7,999 nt of DNA. Source: JBEAOO01 sp041164825 (GTDB lineage: Bacteria > Pseudomonadota > Gammaproteobacteria > Burkholderiales > Burkholderiaceae_C). Where the stretch lies: positions 1-7,999 of the forward strand of contig JBEAOO010000335.1 of NCBI GenBank assembly GCA_041164825.1. Direction: 5' to 3'. Below the pieces are notes generated by a model, which was given only the letters and a program-made list of their open reading frames with translations, searched no databases and had not been told where the DNA came from. Positions 1 to 5,229 of the stretch are shown piece after piece. Each line of letters opens with the position of its first letter. Position 1 is the stretch's first letter. The position numbers were made by a program, and so were the translations under genes.

Positions 1-1
1 A

Positions 2-1264
2 TCATGCTTTGACGCGCTCGATGTCGGCGCCCACGCTGCGCAGCTTGGCTTCCATCTGGTCGTAGCCGCGGTCCAGGTGGTAGATGCGGTCGACTTCGGT
101 TTCGCCCTCGGCCACCAGGCCGGCGATCACCAGGCTGGCCGAGGCGCGCAAGTCGGTGGCCATCACGCTGGCGCCCGAGAGCTTGGGCACACCGGTCACC
201 AGGGCCGTGTGGCCGTCGACCTCGATCTTGGCGCCCAGGCGCACGAGCTCGTTCACGTGCATGTAGCGGTTCTCAAAAATCGTCTCGGTGATGCGCGCGC
301 CACCCTCGGCAATGCAGTTGAGCGCCATGAACTGCGCTTGCATGTCGGTCGGGAAGGCCGGGTACTCGCTGGTGCGGAAGCCCACGGCGCGCGGGCGGCC
401 GTTGCCGGTCACGCGGATCCAGTCGGCGCCGCTCTCGATGCCCACGCCGGCCTCGCGCAGCTTCTCGATCACCGCCTCCAGATGCTCGGCCCGCGCGTTT
501 TTCAGCAGCACGCTGCCACCGGCCGCGGCCACCGCGCACAAGAAGGTGCCGCACTCGATGCGGTCGGGCACGATGCGGTGGGTGGCGCCGTGCAGCGCGT
601 CCACGCCTTGAATGCGGATCTGGCTGCTGCCGTGACCTTCGATCCTGGCGCCCATGGCGATCAGCATCTCGGCCAGGTCAGGGATCTCGGGTTCGCGGGC
701 GGCGTTTTCCAGCACGGTTTCGCCCTCAGCCAGCGCGGCAGCCATCAGCAGGTTTTCGGTGCCGGTGACGGTGACCATGTCGGTGGTGATGCGGGCGCCC
801 TTGAGGCGCTTGGCCTTGGCCAAGATGTAGCCGTGCTCCACGGTGATCTCAGCCCCCATGGCCTGCAGGCCCTTGATGTGCTGATCGACCGGGCGCGAGC
901 CAATGGCGCAACCGCCGGGCAGCGACACGCGCGCGTGGCCAAAGCGGGCCAGCAGCGGGCCCAGGGCCAGGATGGAGGCGCGCATGGTTTTCACCAGCTC
1001 GTACGGCGCTTCCGGGTTGGTCAGGCCACCGGCGTTGAGCGCCACCACATCGGGCTGGCTCTCGCTGCGCTCGGCCGTCATGCCCATGTTGCGCAGCAGC
1101 TTGAGCATGGTGCTCACGTCTTGCAGGCGCGGCACGTTGTGCAGCGTGACGGGCTCCGCGCTCAGGATGGCGGCGCAGAGTTCAGGCAGCGCGGCGTTTT
1201 TGGCGCCGGACACAGTGAGTTCGCCTTGCAGGGCGCGGCCACCGCGAATGATGAGTTTGTCCAT
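2..1264 (-). CDS. murA: UDP-N-acetylglucosamine 1-carboxyvinyltransferase (MurA)
   Basis: This cytoplasmic enzyme transfers enolpyruvate from phosphoenolpyruvate to UDP-GlcNAc, the first committed step of peptidoglycan synthesis. The 420-residue product is full length for the family (E. coli MurA is 419). Visible family signatures are SGAKNA at 19-24, with the substrate-binding Lys22 and Asn23; the active-site loop LPGGCAIGSRPVD at 115-127, with catalytic Cys119 (E. coli Cys115), the residue fosfomycin alkylates; YPAFPTDMQAQ at 301-311, with Asp307 matching the general base Asp305; and HLDRGYDQME at 396-405, with Arg399 matching Arg397. Because Cys119 is present, the enzyme should be fosfomycin-sensitive at the target level. 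The ATG at 1264 gives the normal MDKLIIRGG start, although no Shine-Dalgarno sequence is visible before it. It lies 116 bases downstream of ibaG on the same strand, as in E. coli (ibaG-murA). The TGA stop overlaps an ATG (bases 5-3), which may start the next gene. Confidence 0.98.
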   Translation of the reverse strand: MDKLIIRGGRALQGELTVSGAKNAALPELCAAILSAEPVTLHNVPRLQDVSTMLKLLRNMGMTAERSESQPDVVALNAGGLTNPEAPYELVKTMRASILALGPLLARFGHARVSLPGGCAIGSRPVDQHIKGLQAMGAEITVEHGYILAKAKRLKGARITTDMVTVTGTENLLMAAALAEGETVLENAAREPEIPDLAEMLIAMGARIEGHGSSQIRIQGVDALHGATHRIVPDRIECGTFLCAVAAAGGSVLLKNARAEHLEAVIEKLREAGVGIESGADWIRVTGNGRPRAVGFRTSEYPAFPTDMQAQFMALNCIAEGGARITETIFENRYMHVNELVRLGAKIEVDGHTALVTGVPKLSGASVMATDLRASASLVIAGLVAEGETEVDRIYHLDRGYDQMEAKLRSVGADIERVKA

Positions 1265-1346
1265 GGGGGGTGCGTGTGCGGTGAAAAGGCCCTGCGGTCA
1301 CCCGGCTGGCGGGTGGGAGCGGCCGTCACGCCACGCCCCACCGTCA

Positions 1347-1367
1347 GCCGCAGCAAACATCTGCGGC
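1347..1367 (-). other. Small hairpin in the ibaG-murA gap
   Basis: A perfect 7-base inverted repeat (GCCGCAG / CTGCGGC) surrounds a 7-base AT-rich loop, 13 bases downstream of the ibaG stop on the transcribed strand. No T-run follows, so it does not look like a standard intrinsic terminator. It could slow transcription or protect an RNA end between ibaG and murA, or be chance in GC-rich DNA. The rest of the 116-base gap shows no recognisable promoter. Confidence 0.3.
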
Positions 1368-1380
1368 CGGTAGAGGTGTC

Positions 1381-1662
1381 TCAGTGGTGGGAGGCGGCGG
1401 AACCGGTGTCGGCGGCCGCAGGTGCGGCGGCCCATTCGGCCGGCGTCAAGGTCTTCATCGACAGCGCGTGGATCTCTTCGCGCATGCGCTCGCCCAGGGC
1501 CTGGTAGACCTGCTGGTGGCGACGCACGCGGTTGAGGCCCTCAAACGCGCTGGACACGATGGTGGCGAAAAAATGGCGGCCATCTCCCTCGACGACGAGG
1601 TGCTCGCAGGCCAAGCCTTGCGAGATGAAACGCTGAACTTCGGAGGGGGTGGGATCGGCCAT
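1381..1662 (-). CDS. ibaG: BolA/IbaG family protein
   Basis: This is a small BolA-family protein of the IbaG (YrbA) type. Family members bind monothiol glutaredoxins, share [2Fe-2S] clusters with them, and are linked to iron handling and acid stress. Starting at the second ATG (1662) gives 93 residues. The class II KH-like fold is recognisable from VVEGDGRHF (23-31), FEGLNRVRRHQQVY (40-53), and REEIHALSMKTLTPAEW (61-77), which includes the invariant His65 used in cluster coordination. IbaG of E. coli carries the near-identical GDGSHF, RVKKQQ and TPAEWA stretches. An upstream in-frame ATG at 1674 would add MRRI; neither start has a strong ribosome binding site, and the shorter form fits the family better. 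The alanine-rich tail after TPAEWA ends in two histidines and is unlike the E. coli tail. Position between the ABC permease and murA matches the conserved ibaG-murA neighbourhood. Confidence 0.92.
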   Translation of the reverse strand: MADPTPSEVQRFISQGLACEHLVVEGDGRHFFATIVSSAFEGLNRVRRHQQVYQALGERMREEIHALSMKTLTPAEWAAAPAAADTGSAASHH

Positions 1663-1698
1663 GATGCGTCGCATTTTACCCGTGTGAGCGATCCGCGC

Positions 1699-2478
1699 TC
1701 AGGAGCGGATTTTGTAGCCGATGCGCAGCAGGTGCAGCGCCAGCGCCGACACCCCCACAAAGGCCCCGCCCACCACGGCCAAGCTCAGCCACGGCGAGGC
1801 ATCAGACACGCCAAAGAAGCCGTGGCGGAAGCCGTCGATCATGTAGAAAAACGGATTCAGGTGGCTGGCGCCCTGCCAAAAGGCGGGCAGCGATTGCACC
1901 GAATAGAACACGCCCGACAAGAAGGTCATCGGCATGATCACAAAGTTTTGGAAGGCCGCGAGTTGGTCGAACTTCTCGGCCCACAGCCCGGCAATCAGCC
2001 CCAGCGCGCCCAACATGCCCGCGCCCAGCAGCGCGAAGGTCAGCACCCACAGCGGCTCGGCCAGGCTCAGCGGCGCAAACCACACCGTCACGGCCATCAC
2101 GCCCGCACCCACCACCAGCCCACGCACGATGGACGCACCCACATAGGCCACAAACCAAGCCCAGTGCGACAGCGGCGCCACCAGCAAAAACACCAGGTTG
2201 CCCGTCACCTTGCTCTGGATCAGCGACGACGAGCTGTTGGAAAACGCGTTCTGCAGCACGCTCATCATCACCAGCCCCGGGATCAGGAAGCTGGTGTAGC
2301 GCACGGTCTCGTAGACCTTCACATGGTCTTCGAGCACGTGGCCAAAGATCATCAGGTAAAGCACCGCGGTGAGCACCGGTGCGGCCACGGTCTGGAACGC
2401 CACCTTCCAGAAACGCAGCACTTCTTTGTAAAGCAGCGTGGCTGCACCGGACCAGATCGTGTGGTTCACCGTGCTCAT
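1699..2478 (-). CDS. ABC-2 type transporter permease (YadH/DrrB-like)
   Basis: This is an inner-membrane permease of the ABC-2 family, which forms a dimeric export channel driven by the adjacent ATPase. The product is 259 residues, normal for this family, with about six hydrophobic stretches near 28-48, 62-78, 106-133, 144-166, 175-192 and 232-252. The C-terminal signature is clear: MPMTFLSGVFYSVQSLP (182-198) followed by NPFFYMIDGFRHGFFG (208-223), as in YadH-type permeases. Its start overlaps the ATPase stop by 4 bases (ATGA, 2478-2475), so translation is probably coupled; a G-rich GGGGGT stretch 6 bases before the ATG may serve as ribosome binding site. It is not an MlaE-type permease. The substrate is unknown; relatives export polysaccharides, lipids or drugs, and the link to ibaG and murA suggests an envelope role, which is inference. 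Confidence 0.95.
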   Translation of the reverse strand: MSTVNHTIWSGAATLLYKEVLRFWKVAFQTVAAPVLTAVLYLMIFGHVLEDHVKVYETVRYTSFLIPGLVMMSVLQNAFSNSSSSLIQSKVTGNLVFLLVAPLSHWAWFVAYVGASIVRGLVVGAGVMAVTVWFAPLSLAEPLWVLTFALLGAGMLGALGLIAGLWAEKFDQLAAFQNFVIMPMTFLSGVFYSVQSLPAFWQGASHLNPFFYMIDGFRHGFFGVSDASPWLSLAVVGGAFVGVSALALHLLRIGYKIRS

Positions 2479-3416
2479 GCCGCCACCCCCGCTTGCGCCG
2501 AGGCCGTCACCGACGCCTGTCCACCATGCATGATTTCCAAGAACACATCCTCCAGATCGGCGCGGCCGATCTCCAAATCTTCGGGCTGACAGCCGGCGCC
2601 GCGCAGCGTGGCCAGCACCTGCTCAACCTCGGCCGCGTCTTGCGCCTTCACCTGCACGATGCGGCCGGTGATGCGCGCTTTGGGCAGCAGCGAGGCGGGC
2701 AACTCACCATCGAGCTTGAAGCGCAGCATGGTGCTGGCGCGGCCCGCGAGCAGCGCCGAGGTGCGGTCGAGCGCCACCACCTGGCCTTGTTTGAGCATGG
2801 CAATGCGGCCACACAAGGCCTCGGCCTCCTCCAAATAATGGGTGGTCAGCAGCACGGTGTGGCCTTCGCGGTTCAGGCGCGACACAAACTGCCACAGCGT
2901 CTGGCGCAACTCCACGTCCACACCTGCGGTGGGCTCGTCGAGCACGATCACGGGCGGGCGGTGCACCAGCGCTTGCGCCACCAGCACGCGGCGCTTCATG
3001 CCGCCCGAGAGCTGGCGCATGTTGGCGTCGGCCTTGTCGCTCAAGCCCAGGTGTTCCAGCAGCTCGTCGATCCAAGCGTCGTTGTTCCGCACGCCGAAGT
3101 AGCCGCTCTGGATGCGCAGCGCCTCGCGCACGCTGAAGAACGGGTCGAACACCAGCTCCTGCGGCACGATGCCCAGCGCGCGGCGCGCGGCGGCGTAGTC
3201 GGCCACCACGTCGTGGCCCATCACCGTGACCTGCCCGCTGCTGGCGCGCGACAAGCCCGCCAAGATGCTGATCAAGCTGGTTTTGCCAGCGCCGTTGGGG
3301 CCGAGCAAGCCGAAAAACTCGCCCTGCTCGATGTGGAAGGAAACCTCATGCAAGGCGCGCACTTGGCGGGCACCGGCGTAGAGTTTGGAAACGTTCTGGA
3401 AGGAGATGGCATGCAT
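2475..3416 (-). CDS. ABC transporter ATP-binding protein (YadG/DrrA-like)
   Basis: This is the cytoplasmic ATPase subunit that powers the adjacent ABC-2 permease. Starting at the ATG at 3416 gives 313 residues with every nucleotide-binding element in order: Walker A GPNGAGKT (39-46), Q-loop Gln86 in GIVPQE, signature LSGGM (136-140), Walker B VIVLDEP with catalytic Glu161, D-loop around AGVD (164-167), and H-loop His193 in TTHYLEEAE. Residues from about 220 form the extra C-terminal domain found in DrrA/YadG-type exporters, with the usual DLEDVFLEI motif at 287-295. The frame stays open upstream to an ATG at 3548, but those 44 residues are basic, unlike the family, and reach into the divergent TPR gene's start, so I reject that start. 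No Shine-Dalgarno precedes 3416; a TACAAT box lies 10 bases upstream. It heads the four-gene block toward murA. Confidence 0.95.
   Translation of the reverse strand: MHAISFQNVSKLYAGARQVRALHEVSFHIEQGEFFGLLGPNGAGKTSLISILAGLSRASSGQVTVMGHDVVADYAAARRALGIVPQELVFDPFFSVREALRIQSGYFGVRNNDAWIDELLEHLGLSDKADANMRQLSGGMKRRVLVAQALVHRPPVIVLDEPTAGVDVELRQTLWQFVSRLNREGHTVLLTTHYLEEAEALCGRIAMLKQGQVVALDRTSALLAGRASTMLRFKLDGELPASLLPKARITGRIVQVKAQDAAEVEQVLATLRGAGCQPEDLEIGRADLEDVFLEIMHGGQASVTASAQAGVAA
2485..2490 (-). promoter_or_regulatory. Probable ribosome binding site of the ABC permease
   Basis: GGGGGT on the minus strand differs from the ideal GGAGGT at one base and ends 6 bases before the permease ATG at 2478. 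It lies inside the last codons of the ATPase gene, which fits the ATGA stop/start overlap and coupled translation. Confidence 0.45.
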
Positions 3417-3426
3417 GGCCGGCGGG

Positions 3427-3432
3427 ATTGTA
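3427..3432 (-). promoter_or_regulatory. Candidate -10 box for the ABC-ibaG-murA block
   Basis: TACAAT on the minus strand matches the sigma-70 -10 consensus at five of six positions and ends 10 bases before the ATPase ATG at 3416. Transcription would start about 3 bases upstream of that ATG, giving a nearly leaderless message, which agrees with the missing Shine-Dalgarno. However, I see no good -35 hexamer at 16-18 bases spacing. The call rests on the hexamer, its position in the divergent gap, and the absence of any other gene upstream on this strand. Confidence 0.33.
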
Positions 3433-3546
3433 GGCAGCGCGCCCTGATCGCGCCTTGTCCTTGTGGGCAATGCGGATGAAGCTGCCCCGGCTTGCTGATA
3501 GATTCTCACCACGCCGGCCCTTGCCTTCAGGCGCCCCGGACCCCGC

Positions 3547-4335
3547 ATGACCGCCGCCCCTCACCTCCCCTGGAACCCCTTGCCCTGTGGCTGTTCCGCT
3601 TTTGCCCTCAGTGCAACGGGCTTGGCCACGCTGTGGCCGCGCTTGCACCTGGGCGATGCCGAGCCCTGGCCGCAGCTGTCAGCGGTGCAGGCCGCGTGGG
3701 GGCTGTATCACGCGGGATCTTTTGAGGCCGCGGTGGAAGCCGGTTTGGCCGCTGGCACCGCCGGCATTGCGGTGGCCAACAAAGCGCAGGTGATGTACGC
3801 GCACTACCTGGAGCCCAGCGAGCGGCGCAAGCTGGAGCTGTTTCGCTCGGCCGCCGAGCGCGCCGAGCGCCACACCCAGGCCGAGCCCCACAACCCCAAC
3901 GCGCACTACCTGCTGGGCTACGCGCTGGGCCGCTATGCCCAGGGCATCAGCCTGGCGCAAGCGCGCAGCGAGGGCCTGAGCGCACGCATCCGCGGCGCGC
4001 TGGAGCAAGCCATCGTGCTGCAACCGCGCCATGCCGATGCGCACGTGGCGCTGGGTGTGTTTCACGCCGAAATCATCGACCGCATTGGCGCGCTGCTGGG
4101 CCGCACCCAGGGCGTGAGCAAAGACCAAGGCCTGGTGCTGCTGCGCACCGCGCTGCGCCTGAACCCGGGCTCGGCCATCGCCAAAGTGGCCTGCGCCTAC
4201 GGCATGCTGATGCTCGAAGGCGAGCGCCGCGGCAAAGACGCCGAAGTGCTGTATGCCGAAGCCGCCGCCAGCACGCCGATGGACGCCACCGAGTGGCTGG
4301 ACATCGAAATGGCCAAGGCCGAGATGGGCGAGTGA
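3547..4335 (+). CDS. TPR-like repeat protein of unknown function
   Basis: I do not recognise a named gene here. The 262-residue product is mostly amphipathic helices in pairs, as in tetratricopeptide repeats. Candidate units lie near 46-75 (AAWGLYHAGSFEAAVEAGLA), 117-160, 163-176 (HADAHVALGVFHAE) and 195-223, where the ...ALRLNPGSAIAKVACAYG pattern is typical, with a last helical pair near 228-260. TPR arrays usually bind partner proteins. The first 45 residues are different: rich in Pro and Trp, with a PCGC pair at 13-16 and no basic signal peptide, so the protein is probably cytoplasmic. The ATG at 3547 is the first after an in-frame stop at 3499; only a weak GGA precedes it by 6 bases. Codon use matches the neighbours. 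It is divergent from the ABC operon and 143 bases upstream of the acyl-CoA-binding gene. A real gene is very likely; its role is unknown. Confidence 0.85.
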   Translation: MTAAPHLPWNPLPCGCSAFALSATGLATLWPRLHLGDAEPWPQLSAVQAAWGLYHAGSFEAAVEAGLAAGTAGIAVANKAQVMYAHYLEPSERRKLELFRSAAERAERHTQAEPHNPNAHYLLGYALGRYAQGISLAQARSEGLSARIRGALEQAIVLQPRHADAHVALGVFHAEIIDRIGALLGRTQGVSKDQGLVLLRTALRLNPGSAIAKVACAYGMLMLEGERRGKDAEVLYAEAAASTPMDATEWLDIEMAKAEMGE

Positions 4336-4400
4336 GCGGGCCACTCGGCGCACAAGGGCACGAGGCGAGCACCCAGGCGCGGACCCATTGAGGGTTTTGG

Positions 4401-4434
4401 CGCCGCCCCGGTGCTCACAACAGGTGCTGCGGCG
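4401..4434 (+). repeat. Hairpin with internal direct repeat upstream of the acyl-CoA-binding gene
   Basis: CGCCGC (4401-4406) and GCGGCG (4429-4434) are perfect inverted arms around a 22-base loop that also holds two copies of GGTGCT 13 bases apart (4410-4415, 4423-4428). It lies in the 143-base gap after the TPR gene. A short T-run (4448-4451) begins 14 bases after the second arm, too far for a standard terminator. It may be a weak terminator, an operator or chance. I see no clear promoter in the rest of this gap. Confidence 0.25.
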
Positions 4435-4478
4435 ACACTTGCCACCCTTTTATTGACTCGTTGATGACTTCCGATCCC

Positions 4479-4733
4479 ATGACCGACCTGAACACCCGCT
4501 TCCTCGCCGCCGTGGCCGACTCCAAATCGCTGCCGGAACGCCCCGACAACATGACGATGCTGAAGCTCTATGCGCTCTACAAACAAGGCAGCAGCGGCCC
4601 CGCCAGCGGCGATCGGCCTGGCATGACCGACTTTGTGGGTCGCGCCAAGTGGGATGCATGGCACGCACTGGGCGCGCTGCCCGAGGCTGAAGCCCAGCAG
4701 CAGTACATCGACCTGATTGAAGATTTGAAATAA
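4479..4733 (+). CDS. Acyl-CoA-binding protein (ACBP family)
   Basis: This is a small soluble protein that binds long-chain acyl-CoA esters and buffers or delivers them in the cytoplasm. From the ATG at 4479 it has 84 residues, close to the 86 of mammalian ACBP, and spans the whole four-helix domain. The family core is plain: LPERPDNMTMLKLYALYKQ (18-36), DRPGMTDFVGRAKWDAW (45-61) and QYIDLIEDLK (75-84). The ligand contacts known from bovine ACBP (Tyr28, Lys32, Lys54, Tyr73) correspond to Tyr31, Lys35, Lys57 and Tyr76, all present, so acyl-CoA binding is expected. An ATG at 4464 and a TTG at 4461 lie upstream in frame; 4479 is preferred because MTDLN at once precedes the first helix, as in relatives. 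None has a clear ribosome binding site. It follows the TPR gene and converges with the polyhydroxyalkanoate-system gene, which suggests a shared link to acyl-CoA pools. Confidence 0.93.
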   Translation: MTDLNTRFLAAVADSKSLPERPDNMTMLKLYALYKQGSSGPASGDRPGMTDFVGRAKWDAWHALGALPEAEAQQQYIDLIEDLK

Positions 4734-4734
4734 G

Positions 4735-4848
4735 GGGCCGGCCGGTTGAGACAGGTGCTCGGAGCGCTGTGCCGATGTGCGCAGGTCAAGGGGGAATGGA
4801 CCGACCTCAGGGCGGGCCAGGAGGACACGGAGCACATCGGCCCGGCCC
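4735..4848. repeat. Nested inverted repeat between convergent genes
   Basis: The 166-base gap between two convergent stop codons contains three sets of perfect arms in nested order: GGGCCGG (4735-4741) with CCGGCCC (4842-4848), GCCGATGTGC (4771-4780) with GCACATCGGC (4832-4841), and AGGTC (4783-4787) with GACCT (4803-4807). The two right-hand outer arms are adjacent, while their left-hand partners are 29 bases apart. No T-run follows on either strand, so if it ends transcription of both genes it is not a textbook intrinsic terminator. The 10-base arm pair is the strongest part. Confidence 0.5.
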
Positions 4849-4899
4849 ATCACCGCCCTCGCGCCAGCCGTCGAACGAATGGATGAATGAACGACCGCC

Positions 4900-5199
4900 T
4901 CAGGCCTTGTTCTTGGCCAGCAAATCGTCGAGGTTTTTCTCGATCTGCGCGCTGATGGTGGGCGCAAACGGGCCGAGCAGAAAACCGAGTTGCGCGGTGA
5001 GGGCAAAGGCCGTCGCGCTGATGGCGAGTTCGCCCTTCACACCGCTGCGACTGAAGCTCAGCACATCACCGTCGGGCCCACACTGGCTGCTGCATTGCAT
5101 GCTGAACTGCTGCTCGGCCTCAGCGGCCCAGCGCGCGGCCACCTCGCGGGCGCGGGCCAGGCCCAGGGTGTGATCGCGGTGAATGTGGAGGTCGGCCAT
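4900..5199 (-). CDS. Polyhydroxyalkanoic acid system family protein (PHA_gran_rgn)
   Basis: This 99-residue protein matches the small PHA-system family found in polyester-storing proteobacteria, often near polyhydroxyalkanoate genes; its biochemical role is not settled, with granule association or regulation proposed. Family features are the MADLHIHRDHTLGLARARE start (1-19), an amphipathic helix to about 32, the GDVLSFSRSGVKGEL strand pair (44-58), the LGFLLGPF stretch (71-78), and a helical IEKNLDDLLAK tail (86-96). There is no signal peptide or membrane segment, so it should be cytoplasmic or granule-bound. The ATG at 5199 gives the family N-terminus, though no good Shine-Dalgarno is visible. 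It starts 30 bases after the aminopeptidase-like gene on the same strand, so it is probably the last gene of that operon. It converges on the acyl-CoA-binding protein gene. Confidence 0.9.
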   Translation of the reverse strand: MADLHIHRDHTLGLARAREVAARWAAEAEQQFSMQCSSQCGPDGDVLSFSRSGVKGELAISATAFALTAQLGFLLGPFAPTISAQIEKNLDDLLAKNKA

Positions 5200-5229
5200 G
5201 GGCTGGGTTCAGAAGAAGTCAAACAAGAA

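Noticed and set aside
77..1507. Long plus-strand open frame opposite murA and ibaG (476 codons)
   Set aside because: It is the mirror of a certain gene in GC-rich DNA, where antisense frames lack stops. The translation is dominated by His, Gly, Ala, Gln and Arg and resembles no family.
1686..1710. Alternative small inverted repeats at the permease stop (GAGCG/CGCTC and ATCCGC/GCGGAT)
   Set aside because: The arms are 5-6 bases, mutually exclusive and partly coding, with no T-run on the transcribed side; not distinguishable from chance.
1384..3479. Two overlapping long plus-strand frames opposite ibaG, the permease and the ATPase
   Set aside because: Composition is His/Arg/Gln-rich, while the opposite strand carries complete ABC transporter motifs and membrane segments.
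3461..3504. Possible sigma-70 promoter for the TPR gene (TTGTGG and TAGATT)
   Set aside because: The two hexamers are 32 bases apart and no better -35 exists at the right spacing.
3417..3548. N-terminal extension of the ABC ATPase to an ATG at 3548
   Set aside because: The 44 extra residues are basic and unlike ABC proteins, which start just before the first strand, as with MHAISFQNVSKLY. The extension would also overlap the divergent TPR gene's start codon.
4197..5006. Minus-strand frame of 269 codons spanning the end of the TPR gene, ACBP and both gaps
   Set aside because: It runs antisense to the well-supported ACBP gene and through the gaps without recognisable domains, and it overlaps the end of the PHA-system gene on the same strand.
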